A stretch of DNA of 48,242 bases from an uncultured Alphaproteobacteria bacterium (GTDB taxonomy: Bacteria > Pseudomonadota > Alphaproteobacteria > RF32 > CAG-239), in assembly GCA_944390895.1 (NCBI GenBank), contig CALXRQ010000012.1, positions 1 to 48,242 on the forward strand, given 5' to 3'. Under the pieces are notes generated by a model that was given only the letters and a program-made list of their open reading frames with translations, searched no databases and was not told the origin of the DNA. Made by a program: the position numbers and the translations under genes. Below, one piece after another: positions 23,273-31,088 of this stretch (within the stretch, counting starts at the first letter, position 1; each line of letters begins with the position of its first letter).

Positions 23273-24438
23273 GTATTGATACGATTGTTTATGAAAGTAA
23301 AAATACGGCAACCCGCATTGCTCTTTTGAGCGGCGGCGAGCTTGTGGAATTGGAAATCGTTCCCGAAAACCGTGCGGTTGAGGGCAATATTTATTTGGGA
23401 AAAATCGCCCGCAAGGTCGATTTGGCCAACGGAAAAATCGGCTTTTTCGTAGAGCTGGGCGAGGGGCGCGAAGCCTTTTTGAACGCGGAAGAAAACGGTT
23501 TGGACGAACTGAAGGTTTCGGAAGGACAGAGCTTGGTTGTGCAGGTGGCGCAGGAAAAGCGGGCCGAAAAAGGACCGAAGGTAACCCGGGCGCTGCAGTT
23601 TGTCGGCGAAAATCTGGTCTATTGCCCGTATCGTATGAACATTGAGGTTTCTTCAAAGATTACGGACAAGGTCAAAGCCGACGAATATCGCGAACTGGTT
23701 TTGGATAACACCACCGGTCAGGAAGGTTGGATTGTTCGCACTTCCGCCGTTAATGCGCCTAAAGAAGAAGTGGTTGCCGAGATGGAATACCTGCGTCAGA
23801 GTTTTGAGACGGTAAGAATAAAAGCCCGCACGCTGAAAGCGCCGGCGCTGCTTCTGGCCAAAGCCAACCCTGTTTTTGACTACGTAAATAAATACAAGGC
23901 CGGGCTGGGCAAAGTCGTTTTGAACAATCGCAACATCGAGGCTGAGCTCAAAGAGCGTTTCGGAGCAGAACTCGCAACCGAAATCAATGCAGAACCGTTT
24001 GCCGAATATGGTCTGGAAGACGCCATTGCCGAAGCCTTGAACAAAACCGTCAGCCTGAAAGGCGGCGGCCGCATTACCATTGAAGAAACCAAAGCCTTTG
24101 TGGCCATTGATGTCGATAGCGGCGCCGATAAGGGCAACGGCAGCATTTCACGCCTGAATATTGAGGCTGCGGCGGAAATTGCCAGACAGATTCGCCTGCG
24201 CAATCTTTCTGGCAAAATAATCATCGATTTTGCGGGCTCCTCTGACTATCATTTTCTCAAGCCTGTGATTGAGGCTTTGGAGAAAGAAGTGGCGCAGGAT
24301 TACACCCGCACCACGGTTTTGGGTTCCAGCCGCGCCGGCAATGTGGAGGTCATCCGCGTTCGCAAGCGTCCGACCCTGCAAGACCTGCTGACGGTAGAAT
24401 GCGAGAGCTGCCAGGGCACCGGAAGGGTTATGCGATGA
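23269..24438 (+). CDS. rng: Ribonuclease E/G family protein, short form
   Basis: This 389-residue protein belongs to the RNase E/G family of 5'-end-sensing endonucleases for rRNA and mRNA. It starts with a minimal S1 section (EGNIYLGKIARKVDLANGKI, then GFFVELGEGREAFL). The nuclease core has AFVAIDVDSGADKG and KIIIDFAG, which carry the catalytic Asp pair. The ending VECESCQGTGRV gives the CxxC zinc-link for dimerisation. It lacks the long RNase E scaffold tail and is shorter than E. coli RNase G. A separate full RNase E would be expected elsewhere in the genome. It overlaps both neighbours by four bases. Confidence 0.9.
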   Translation: MSIDTIVYESKNTATRIALLSGGELVELEIVPENRAVEGNIYLGKIARKVDLANGKIGFFVELGEGREAFLNAEENGLDELKVSEGQSLVVQVAQEKRAEKGPKVTRALQFVGENLVYCPYRMNIEVSSKITDKVKADEYRELVLDNTTGQEGWIVRTSAVNAPKEEVVAEMEYLRQSFETVRIKARTLKAPALLLAKANPVFDYVNKYKAGLGKVVLNNRNIEAELKERFGAELATEINAEPFAEYGLEDAIAEALNKTVSLKGGGRITIEETKAFVAIDVDSGADKGNGSISRLNIEAAAEIARQIRLRNLSGKIIIDFAGSSDYHFLKPVIEALEKEVAQDYTRTTVLGSSRAGNVEVIRVRKRPTLQDLLTVECESCQGTGRVMR

Positions 24439-24638
24439 AGTGTCCGATTTGCCGTCAGGAACTGACGGATATGAAATATAAGCCGTTTTGCTCCAAACGT
24501 TGCGCTGATATAGACCTTGGCAATTGGTTTAACGGAGCTTACGCCATTCCCGTAGAAGAAATGGACGAAGAAGACATCCGCGAGTTGAACGAAGCTTTGG
24601 AAAATCAGCTTTATGAAACCAAAAAGGAAGAACAATAG
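24435..24638 (+). CDS. yacG: DNA gyrase inhibitor YacG, zinc-binding
   Basis: YacG is a small zinc protein that binds DNA gyrase. The 67-residue product has the four-Cys zinc site CPICRQELTD and FCSKRCADIDLGNWFNGAY, exactly the family pattern. I chose the ATG at 24435, which overlaps the previous stop as ATGA; a longer frame from 24399 would add residues inside the RNase tail. The end of the gene lies within a terminator hairpin. Confidence 0.92.
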   Translation: MKCPICRQELTDMKYKPFCSKRCADIDLGNWFNGAYAIPVEEMDEEDIRELNEALENQLYETKKEEQ

Positions 24639-24650
24639 TTCTTCCTTTTC
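24622..24650. terminator. Terminator overlapping the yacG stop codon
   Basis: AAAAGGAAGAAC (24622-24633) pairs with GTTCTTCCTTTT (24638-24649). The yacG stop codon is in the loop and first stem base. With A- and T-runs on both sides it also serves the convergent HTH gene. Confidence 0.85.
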
Positions 24651-24655
24651 CGTTT

Positions 24656-24886
24656 TTAATCGACAATTTCAATTTTGAGATGTTTGCCGTATATCCGCAT
24701 TAAAAAAGCCAGATCCGGTAGGGAAATATCTGTTTGCATCATTTCCATTTTTTCGATTTTGGCGGCCGGATATTTAAATTTTTCCTGTATAAAGCTTAAA
24801 CTCCAGCCTTTTTTTCGACGGATTTCGTAAAGTTTAGGTGCCAGAACGTTTAATGATTCGGCAAAATAACTATGTTTTTTTGACAT
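24656..24886 (-). CDS. Small XRE-like helix-turn-helix protein
   Basis: The 76-residue product looks like a single HTH domain of the XRE/Cro type: LNVLAPKLYEIRRKKGWSLS, then a recognition-helix-like stretch (KYPAAKIEKMEMMQ) and ISLPDLAFLMRIYG, the usual 'l..la.l...l' third part. The start is the ATG at 24886 with CGGAG nine bases before it; a longer frame from 24940 has no ribosome site. It is preceded by a 416-base region without a gene. Target sites are unknown. Confidence 0.75.
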   Translation of the reverse strand: MSKKHSYFAESLNVLAPKLYEIRRKKGWSLSFIQEKFKYPAAKIEKMEMMQTDISLPDLAFLMRIYGKHLKIEIVD

Positions 24887-25172
24887 TATAATTAGCTCCG
24901 TTTTCTTAAAGTTAAAGAAATCCGCCCCGAAAAATTCCAAGGCGGATGGAGCTCAAAAGCTGTAACAACGCAGCCACCCTTATTCGTCCGGAAAACCGGC
25001 TTATATCAGGTACTCCACCCCAAGTGGAATGTATTTGTTGTTAAGATGCTTTTGAGGCACCGCAGCCTGTTTGAGACTGTAAACGTTATCTTAAAGCGTT
25101 TTTTCAAATTTGCAACAGTCTTTCCGTTTTTTTCAGAAACAGCGTTTAAAGACAAAACGCAACATTTAATGT
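24887..25172. other. Intergenic region with several hairpins, possible small RNA
   Basis: No protein gene is seen here. Reading the minus strand (the direction of recN and the HTH gene), several stems occur in sequence: TCCAC/GTGGA, GCCGG/CCGGA, and ATCCGCC (24941-24947) with GGCGGAT (24920-24926) followed by T-rich sequence, which could be a terminator. A candidate start element TTGCAA..TAAGAT lies upstream on that strand. This would fit a small RNA or the untranslated leader of the HTH gene. Nothing matches a known RNA family I can name. Confidence 0.4.
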
Positions 25173-25276
25173 GCCGACAACGGAGGCGGTGAAGCGGCAT
25201 ATTAATGCCTCCAAGCGCTGTTTGGCCGACAACGGGGGCCATGAGGCAGCTAACCAATGCTGCCGGGCGCTGCCTG
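25173..25276. repeat. Tandem repeat, two 52-base units
   Basis: Units 25173-25224 and 25225-25276 match at 37 of 52 positions, starting with a shared 11-base GCCGACAACGG. The unit length is not a multiple of three, so it is not a protein repeat. Each unit has a hairpin at the same place: GGCAT/ATGCC in the first and GCAGC/GCTGC in the second, so the paired bases differ but pairing is kept. It lies 27-130 bases after the recN stop. Confidence 0.75.
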
Positions 25277-25278
25277 GT

Positions 25279-25296
25279 CAAACGCCCCGGCGTTTG
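25279..25296. other. GC-rich palindrome after recN
   Basis: CAAACGCC and GGCGTTTG flank two C residues, seven bases beyond the recN stop codon. There is no T-run, so it is not a classical terminator. Confidence 0.5.
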
Positions 25297-25302
25297 GGCT
25301 GG

Positions 25303-26973
25303 TTACTCGGCGGCGCTGATTAAAACTCTGGCCGCCGCCCGGGCTTCGGGAGTGATAGTTTCGCCGGCCAGCATCCGGGCGATTTCTTCGTGTCTTTCGG
25401 AAGTGTCAAGCTCGCGTACGGTCGTTGTAGTAACATTGTTGACCGTATTTTTTTCAACCTTGAAATGATTGTTGCCGCGGGAAGCAACCTGCGGAGAATG
25501 AGTAACAACCATAACCTGCACGTCTCGCGCCAGTCGCGACAGTCTTTCGCCGACGGCTTGTGCCGTAGCGCCGCCGACCCCGGCGTCAACTTCGTCAAAA
25601 ATCATGGTCGGCACATTGGAAGTCTGGGCCAGATTGACTTTCAGCGCCAGCATAAAACGGGCCAGCTCACCGCCGGAAGCAATTTTGTTAATCGGTCCCT
25701 GCGGAGAATTGGGATTGGTTGCCACCGTGAACGCGGCGGCGTCAAAGCCTTCTTCATTCCATGCGTTTTCATCCTGTCGGCTGATTTGGGTGACAAAGCG
25801 CGCCTTCTCCATTTTCAGCGGCGGCAGCTCCGCCATAACGTTTTTGTCCAGCCGGGCGGCGGTTTCGGCACGTTTGGCGCTGAGTTCGTTGGCTGCCTTA
25901 ATATAGGCCAGCCGCGCTTCCTGTTCGACTTTACGCAGATTTTCAATGCCTTCCTCGCCAAGCTCTATGGAATTAAGCCGGTTTTTAAAATCCGCCAAAA
26001 CCTGTTCCAGCTCGTCAATACTCACCTGATGTTTGCGCGCCAGACCTTTCAGCATAAACAGGCGCGATTCGATGTTTTCCAGCTCGTTGGTGTTCATGGA
26101 TATGTTTTCGGAGGCGGCCTCAATCTGGCTGACGGCGTCGTTGGTTTCAATCAGCGCCCGATCCAAAGCGGCGATGATTTCGTCATATTTTCCCTCCACG
26201 TGCTGGCTGGCCTTATCCATGGCGGCCTGGGCATGACGAATGGCCGACTGCACATCGCTGCCCTGAGTCAGAACATTGTAGGCATAAGACAGGCTTTCAA
26301 TGATTTTCTCAGCGTTCATCAGCTCGGAACGGCGCTGGGAAAGTTCCGCTTCTTCGCCGGCATAAGTTGCGGCCGCTTCCAGTTCCTTAACCCAGTGGCG
26401 CAGGTTTTCCTCATCCTGTTTGGCCTGGGCAATGTCTGCCTCAGCCTTGATACGGACGTTTTTAGCCTGTTTGTAAGCGCCGTAAAGGCGTTTTACTTCG
26501 TCTTTCAGAGGCTGGTAGGCGCCGTAGGCGTCCAAGACGCCCAAATGGTTTGCCGGATTGAGCAGTCCCTGATTGTCAAACTGTCCGTGTACTTCCACCA
26601 GGCAGCGTCCGATGTCTTTCAGGAGTTTCAGGCTGACCGGCTGGTCGTTGACGAATATTTTGCCTTTGCCGTCGCGCGACAGAGTTCTTTTGATAATCAG
26701 ATCGCCGTCGCATTCAAGCTCGTTTTCTTCCAAAATGCCTGCAAGCGGGTTATCTTTGGCCGGAACGTCAAAAGACGCCGTTACGCCGAGCTTGTCTTCG
26801 CCGAAGCGTATCAGCGATGTTTCCGCCCGGTTGCCGAGAACCAGTCCCAGTGAGTCCAGCAAAATGGACTTTCCGGCGCCGGTTTCGCCGGTCAACACGC
26901 TCAAACCGCATTTGAAATCCAAATCAAGCTTGTCAATCAAGACCACGTTGCGGATAGATAACGATTGCAGCAT
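25303..26973 (-). CDS. recN: DNA repair protein RecN
   Basis: RecN is an SMC-like ATPase acting early in double-strand break repair. The 556-residue product has the N-terminal Walker A GETGAGKSILLDSLGLVLG, two long coiled-coil arms in the middle, and the C-terminal ABC half with the signature SGGELARFMLALK, Walker B TMIFDEVDAGVGG and the switch His in VVTHSPQVA. Length matches the family. It follows bamD and lpxC on the same strand in the usual alphaproteobacterial order, but ligA, often next, is missing. Confidence 0.95.
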   Translation of the reverse strand: MLQSLSIRNVVLIDKLDLDFKCGLSVLTGETGAGKSILLDSLGLVLGNRAETSLIRFGEDKLGVTASFDVPAKDNPLAGILEENELECDGDLIIKRTLSRDGKGKIFVNDQPVSLKLLKDIGRCLVEVHGQFDNQGLLNPANHLGVLDAYGAYQPLKDEVKRLYGAYKQAKNVRIKAEADIAQAKQDEENLRHWVKELEAAATYAGEEAELSQRRSELMNAEKIIESLSYAYNVLTQGSDVQSAIRHAQAAMDKASQHVEGKYDEIIAALDRALIETNDAVSQIEAASENISMNTNELENIESRLFMLKGLARKHQVSIDELEQVLADFKNRLNSIELGEEGIENLRKVEQEARLAYIKAANELSAKRAETAARLDKNVMAELPPLKMEKARFVTQISRQDENAWNEEGFDAAAFTVATNPNSPQGPINKIASGGELARFMLALKVNLAQTSNVPTMIFDEVDAGVGGATAQAVGERLSRLARDVQVMVVTHSPQVASRGNNHFKVEKNTVNNVTTTTVRELDTSERHEEIARMLAGETITPEARAAARVLISAAE

Positions 26974-26987
26974 TTTCGTTTTTAACC

Positions 26988-27728
26988 CTAAGCTTTAAGC
27001 AGTTTCTGCGCCTGTTTGGTCCATTTGTTGTCGGGATAGTTAAACTCCAGAACTTTATAAGCCTTGCGGGCTTCTTCGTTCAGTCCCAGAATGGTGTAGA
27101 TTTCAACCTGACGGTACAGGGCTTCCTGAATCTGCGACGTAGTCTGATACTGGTTAACCACGGTCGAAAAACGGTTCAACGCCGACAGATAGTTTTGCTG
27201 CCTCAGATACCAGCGTCCGATTTCCATTTCCTGTCCGGCCAGATGGTCGCGGGTCAAATCAATCTTAAGTGTGGCGTCTTTGGCATATTCACTATTCGGA
27301 AACCGCAGTACAACCTGTTGCAGGGCATTGAGCGCCTTTTCGGTGGTGCTTTGATCCTTGGTGACGTCGACAATCTGGTCATAATAGCACAGGGCTTTCA
27401 GATAATAGGCATAGGCAATATCCTTGTTGCCGGGATGAAATTTGATGAAACGGTCGATTGCCAGAATAGCGTCGTCATATTTCTGATCTTTATAGTAGGC
27501 ATAGGCACCCATCAGCTTGGCTTTTGTCGCCAGGGCGGAGTAGGGATGTTCCAGTTCTATTTTTTCAAAAGTCTCGGCCGATTTGGCATAAGAGGTCTTG
27601 TCCATATATTCTTTGGCCTGAACATAAAGCCCCTCGGCGGTTTTGGGTTCTTCTTTGGGTTTGGAGGCGCAGCCGGCGGTCAGGCACAAACTCAGGAGCG
27701 CGCAGGCGGTAAGCAGACTTTTTTTCAT
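26988..27728 (-). CDS. bamD: Outer-membrane assembly lipoprotein BamD
   Basis: BamD is an essential lipoprotein of the Bam complex that inserts beta-barrel proteins into the outer membrane. The 246-residue product starts KKSLLTACALLSLCLTAGC with lipobox LTAGC, then five TPR-like helix pairs (AEGLYVQAKEYMDKTSYAKS; YYKDQKYDDAILAIDRFIKF; LRFPNSEYAKDA; REQEMEIGR-like AGQEMEIGRWYL; EARKAYKVLEFNYPDN). I chose the ATG at 27728, which has AAGGAA upstream; the longer frame would put 14 residues before the signal. It sits between lpxC and recN, the usual place. Confidence 0.93.
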   Translation of the reverse strand: MKKSLLTACALLSLCLTAGCASKPKEEPKTAEGLYVQAKEYMDKTSYAKSAETFEKIELEHPYSALATKAKLMGAYAYYKDQKYDDAILAIDRFIKFHPGNKDIAYAYYLKALCYYDQIVDVTKDQSTTEKALNALQQVVLRFPNSEYAKDATLKIDLTRDHLAGQEMEIGRWYLRQQNYLSALNRFSTVVNQYQTTSQIQEALYRQVEIYTILGLNEEARKAYKVLEFNYPDNKWTKQAQKLLKA

Positions 27729-27738
27729 TTTCAATTCC

Positions 27739-28590
27739 TTAGATAATTTCATAGTTGTTCTGATCGGCAAACAGTTTTTTCAGCAGTTCGTTGGTGTGAA
27801 AATGTCCGGTTTTGGAAGCTTCCAGCCGGCCGATAACCTGATGCCCGGACGTGTACAAATCGCCGATGGCATCTAAAACCTTATGATTGACGCATTCGTT
27901 TTTAACCCTGAAACCGCCTTCGTTCAAGATGGTTTCGCCGTCCAGAACCACGGCGTTTTCCAGACTTCCGCCTTTAATCAGGCCGATAGACTTCAGATAA
28001 TCCACCTGATATTTTTCGCAAAATGTGCGGCAGGGAGCAATCTCGGAAACGAAAACGTCTTCGCTGATGTCTCGGTCAAATTCCTGATGACCGACAATCT
28101 TGGACGGAAACTCAATGTCAAACTTGATGTGCAGGCCTTTCTCCGCCGGTTTCAGGGTAACGCTGTTGCCTTTGTCATCCGTAAAGCAAACCTCTTTCAA
28201 TATTTTCAAAAAACGCCGCGGTGCCTTTTGCTCCCTGAGCGGCAGGTCTTGCAGAATGTCGTAAAAAACTTTGGCGCTGCCGTCCATAATCGGCAGTTCC
28301 TGATTGTCAACTTCGATTAAAGCGTTGTCAATGCCTTTTATATACAAGGCGCCCATCAGATGTTCAATGGTGGAAACCAGATTGCCTTTGCCGTCGCCGA
28401 GACACGAACAGTTGCGCGTATCGACGATGTTGGAATACAGAGCCTTGATTTCCGGCTGCAGCGGCAGGTCGGTGCGTTTGAAGACAATGCCGGTATTTTC
28501 CGGCGCCGGGTTCAGCGTGAGTGTAACTTCGCAGCCCGAGTGCAGGCCGGTTCCTTTGATGGTGATGCTTTTCTCAAGAGTTTTTTGCAT
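27739..28590 (-). CDS. lpxC: UDP-3-O-acyl-N-acetylglucosamine deacetylase LpxC
   Basis: LpxC makes the committed step of lipid A synthesis, removing acetate from UDP-3-O-acyl-GlcNAc with a zinc ion. Zinc ligands are visible: His77 in STIEHLMGAL, and His236 and Asp240 in NHKVLDAIGDLY. The catalytic His is in SKTGHFHTNELL. The N-terminus has the typical TIKGTGLHSG. At 283 residues it is slightly shorter than average. It lies just 26 bases after the RNase P RNA on the same strand, with no clear terminator between. Confidence 0.95.
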   Translation of the reverse strand: MQKTLEKSITIKGTGLHSGCEVTLTLNPAPENTGIVFKRTDLPLQPEIKALYSNIVDTRNCSCLGDGKGNLVSTIEHLMGALYIKGIDNALIEVDNQELPIMDGSAKVFYDILQDLPLREQKAPRRFLKILKEVCFTDDKGNSVTLKPAEKGLHIKFDIEFPSKIVGHQEFDRDISEDVFVSEIAPCRTFCEKYQVDYLKSIGLIKGGSLENAVVLDGETILNEGGFRVKNECVNHKVLDAIGDLYTSGHQVIGRLEASKTGHFHTNELLKKLFADQNNYEII

Positions 28591-28616
28591 TATGTCCTAA
28601 TTCCTTCATATATAAA

Positions 28617-28983
28617 CAGGCAGCCTGTAAGCCGGGTTCTGTATCCCTTGCGGGACGATAGCTATTCATCTTGGCCGGGCATTGCTGCCAGGCTCGTCGC
28701 GACCTACCTCTGGAGCGGGTTGGAAACCCCCCGCGAGATTTTGCACAAGGCAAAACCCTCCTAACTTGGTCTTGCATCGGATAGGGTTTGCCTGGCCGAA
28801 ACCGTTGCCGGTTCCGCGGTGGTCTCTTACACCGCCTTTTCAACCTTACCGGAGACCTGTCCGGCGGTAATTTTCTGTGGCACTTTCCCTCGGGTTTCCC
28901 CGGCCGGACGTTATCCGGTATCCTGTTTCCTTGAAGCCCGGACTTTCCTCACCGCTTTTGCGGCGCAGCTATCCGGCTGCCTG
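28617..28983 (-). ncRNA. rnpB: RNase P RNA
   Basis: This is the catalytic RNA that matures tRNA 5' ends. On the minus strand it shows the universal parts: GAGGAAAGTCCGGGC near the 5' end (28936-28950), ACAGAAAATTACCGCC (28863-28878), and ACAGAACCCGGCTTACAGGC near the 3' end (28623-28642). The ends pair as CAGGCAGCC and GGCTGCCTG, which sets the borders. It is type A. Its place near mraZ is common in alphaproteobacteria. Confidence 0.95.
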
Positions 28984-29174
28984 TTTTTAAACACTAATCA
29001 TATAAAAAATAAAAGCAAGTTTTTTTAAGAATATCCCGCGGGAAAAAATGAAAAAAATATAAACTATCCCCACTTTTTTTGACCGCCGCAACCGCAAGGC
29101 AGGCAACGGCTTGCGCCGGCCGATTCGTTGAATGTGCAGAACAAAGCCAGAACAGTTAATAAAATACTAAAATT

Positions 29175-29210
29175 TACCATTGCATCCCATAAAATCCCAT
29201 GATATACCAT
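29175..29210 (+). promoter_or_regulatory. MraZ operator (four direct repeats)
   Basis: T(A/C)CCAT occurs four times at exact 10-base steps, starting at 29175, 29185, 29195 and 29205 (the middle two are TCCCAT). On the other strand they read ATGGGA/ATGGTA, the TGGG-type MraZ-binding repeats with 5-base spacers. They lie 35-70 bases before mraZ and overlap a weak promoter candidate (TTGCAT 29180, 17 bases, TATACC 29203). Autorepression by MraZ is the expected function. Confidence 0.8.
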
Positions 29211-29244
29211 AATTAAGAAAACAAACGGATAACTGGGGGCTGAA

Positions 29245-29709
29245 TTGAGAAAATCATTTCTCTTTATGGACACGATAATAAACAAGGTAGACGCCAAAGG
29301 ACGCGTTTCCCTGCCTTCAGACTACCGTGCAATTGTTAAGGAATTGTCAACGGAAATCGTTTGCTACCGCAGTTTGTCGTCTCCCTGTATCGAGGGCTGT
29401 CTGGAAGAGACTTTGGACAAGCTGGCTCAGGATATTGAAACCTCCACCGATTTCTTTTCCGAAGCTCAGGACAACCTGACCAACCTTATTTTCGGCGATG
29501 CCAAAAGGTTTCCCTTTGATTCCACCGGAAGAATTGTCCTGACCGAAAAGCTTCTGAAGCATGCCTCCATTAAAGACAGTGCGGTTTTTGTCGGCAAAGG
29601 CCGCAAATTTCAGATTTGGAATCCCCAAAACTGGGAAAAGGAAGAAGCCCGCATTCGCGCCGAGGCTCTGAAAAACCGTCCCAGCCTCAGACCGCAGGAG
29701 AAAGAATGA
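29245..29709 (+). CDS. mraZ: Transcriptional regulator MraZ
   Basis: MraZ is a double AbrB-like DNA-binding protein that represses the division/cell-wall operon. The product has the two family motifs: NKVDAKGRVSLPSDYR in the first half and FDSTGRIVLTEKLL in the second. The start is uncertain. The TTG at 29245 has GGGGG upstream and gives the strand FLFMDT seen in relatives; the ATG at 29266 would cut into that strand. With TTG it is 154 residues, about normal. It heads mraZ-rsmH-ftsL-ftsI. Confidence 0.88.
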   Translation: MRKSFLFMDTIINKVDAKGRVSLPSDYRAIVKELSTEIVCYRSLSSPCIEGCLEETLDKLAQDIETSTDFFSEAQDNLTNLIFGDAKRFPFDSTGRIVLTEKLLKHASIKDSAVFVGKGRKFQIWNPQNWEKEEARIRAEALKNRPSLRPQEKE

Positions 29710-30632
29710 TGTTTCCTGCCTCTTATCAAAAACATTTTCCCGTTATGCTGAATGAAGTCCTTCGGGCCATGTCGCCTCGGGACGGCGGCGTTTATGTCGA
29801 CGCGACTTTCGGCAACGGCGGCTATACCGAAGCTCTGCTTGAGGCGGCCGACTGCCGTGTTATTGCGCTTGACCGCGACCCCAATGTCCGTCCGCGCGCG
29901 GAAGAGTTGAAGGCGCGCTACGGCAGCCGTTTCGATTTCCGGGCCGGGTGTTTCGGCAGCTTTGCCGATCTGGTTTCGGAAAATCTCGACGGTGCCGTTT
30001 TTGACATCGGCGTGTCGTCCATGCAGCTGGATCAGAGCGAAAGGGGCTTTTCCTTCTCCAAGGACGCGCCGCTGGATATGCGTATGTCTTGCAGCGGGCC
30101 GACAGCGGCCGATTTGGTCAATACTCTTTCCGAAAAAGAGCTGGCTGATGTGATTTATAAATACGGAGAAGAAAGAAAATCACGCCAGATTGCTGCCAAA
30201 ATCATTCAAGCCCGGCAGATTGAGCCGGTGGCAACGACCGGCAGACTGGCCGAAATCATTTACGCCGTAATCCGCCGCACGCCGGGAGCCATTGATCCGG
30301 CAACCAGAACTTTTCAGGCGCTGCGCATTGCCGTCAACAACGAGCTTTCCGAGCTGGAAAACGGTTTGAAAGCCGCTGCTGCGCGTCTGAAACCCAAAGG
30401 ACGGCTGGCGGTTGTGACTTTTCATTCTTTGGAAGACCGGATTGTAAAATCCTTTTTCAAAGAAAATTCCGGTCCGAACGTTCATGTGTCGAAATACGCC
30501 AAAGACCGTCCGGAACCTGGAGATAACGTAATTTTTGCGGAAACGTCCAAGGCAATATGCCCTTCGGAAGAAGAAATCGGCGTCAACAAACGCTCCCGTT
30601 CCGCAAAACTGCGCTTCGGCATAAAACGATAA
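29706..30632 (+). CDS. rsmH: 16S rRNA C1402 N4-methyltransferase RsmH (MraW)
   Basis: RsmH methylates C1402 of 16S rRNA at the ribosomal P site using S-adenosylmethionine. The 308-residue product begins MMFPASYQKHFPVMLNEVL, has the SAM motif YVDATFGNGGYT (30-41), the family stretch FDIGVSSMQLDQSERGFSF, and the C-terminal VVTFHSLEDRIVKSFF. The start overlaps the mraZ stop, with AGGAG just upstream. A longer frame from 29616 lies inside mraZ and is rejected. Confidence 0.95.
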   Translation: MMFPASYQKHFPVMLNEVLRAMSPRDGGVYVDATFGNGGYTEALLEAADCRVIALDRDPNVRPRAEELKARYGSRFDFRAGCFGSFADLVSENLDGAVFDIGVSSMQLDQSERGFSFSKDAPLDMRMSCSGPTAADLVNTLSEKELADVIYKYGEERKSRQIAAKIIQARQIEPVATTGRLAEIIYAVIRRTPGAIDPATRTFQALRIAVNNELSELENGLKAAAARLKPKGRLAVVTFHSLEDRIVKSFFKENSGPNVHVSKYAKDRPEPGDNVIFAETSKAICPSEEEIGVNKRSRSAKLRFGIKR

Positions 30633-30660
30633 GACGCTTGACCTAGAAAGGATTTGCGAA

Positions 30661-31044
30661 ATGAACAGCACCAAGACCGCTTCTTACATTTTGTTGATTA
30701 CCATTCCCTGCCTTTTGGGCTTTGGCATTCTGGTTATGAAAAATCAGGTGCAGGGACTGGAAAGACAGCTGGTCAGCATTAACAAAACCATTCAGGACGA
30801 CATCAAAACCATTCACGTCCTAAAGGCCGAATGGAGCCATTTGAACAATCCGGGCCGTCTTCGTCAGCTGGCCGAAAAACATATTTTGCTGAATCCGGTT
30901 CAGGCTGAACAAATTATTAACTATTCTGCGTTACCATTTGAATATGAGGGCGGCGATTCCAGAAGAAGTCTCGCCCAGAGAAACATTTCAAACTACGCTG
31001 AACAGAACAAGGGATTGAAAAAACTCGCAAAAGCTCAGCGCTAG
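30661..31044 (+). CDS. ftsL: Cell division protein FtsL-like
   Basis: FtsL is a small bitopic protein that, with FtsB and FtsQ, activates the septal synthase. The 127-residue product has one transmembrane segment (ASYILLITIPCLLGFGILVM), a periplasmic coiled coil (VQGLERQLVSINKTIQDDI) and the family stretch LKAEWSHLNNPGRLRQLAEK. The place between rsmH and ftsI is decisive, as FtsL sequences vary widely. Confidence 0.85.
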   Translation: MNSTKTASYILLITIPCLLGFGILVMKNQVQGLERQLVSINKTIQDDIKTIHVLKAEWSHLNNPGRLRQLAEKHILLNPVQAEQIINYSALPFEYEGGDSRRSLAQRNISNYAEQNKGLKKLAKAQR

Positions 31045-31088
31045 TGTAACGATGACAGTAATAAGTTATAACAGGGCAGAATTGCGGT

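Noticed and set aside
25006..25281. Minus-strand frame of 91 codons behind recN
   Set aside because: It runs through the tandem repeat, whose 52-base period breaks the frame between units. No ribosome site or protein pattern.
25390..26853. Plus-strand frame of 487 codons
   Set aside because: It lies wholly antisense to recN, whose motifs are intact. Composition is that of a shadow frame.
28574..28843. Minus-strand frame of 89 codons
   Set aside because: It lies inside the RNase P RNA, whose conserved elements explain the sequence.
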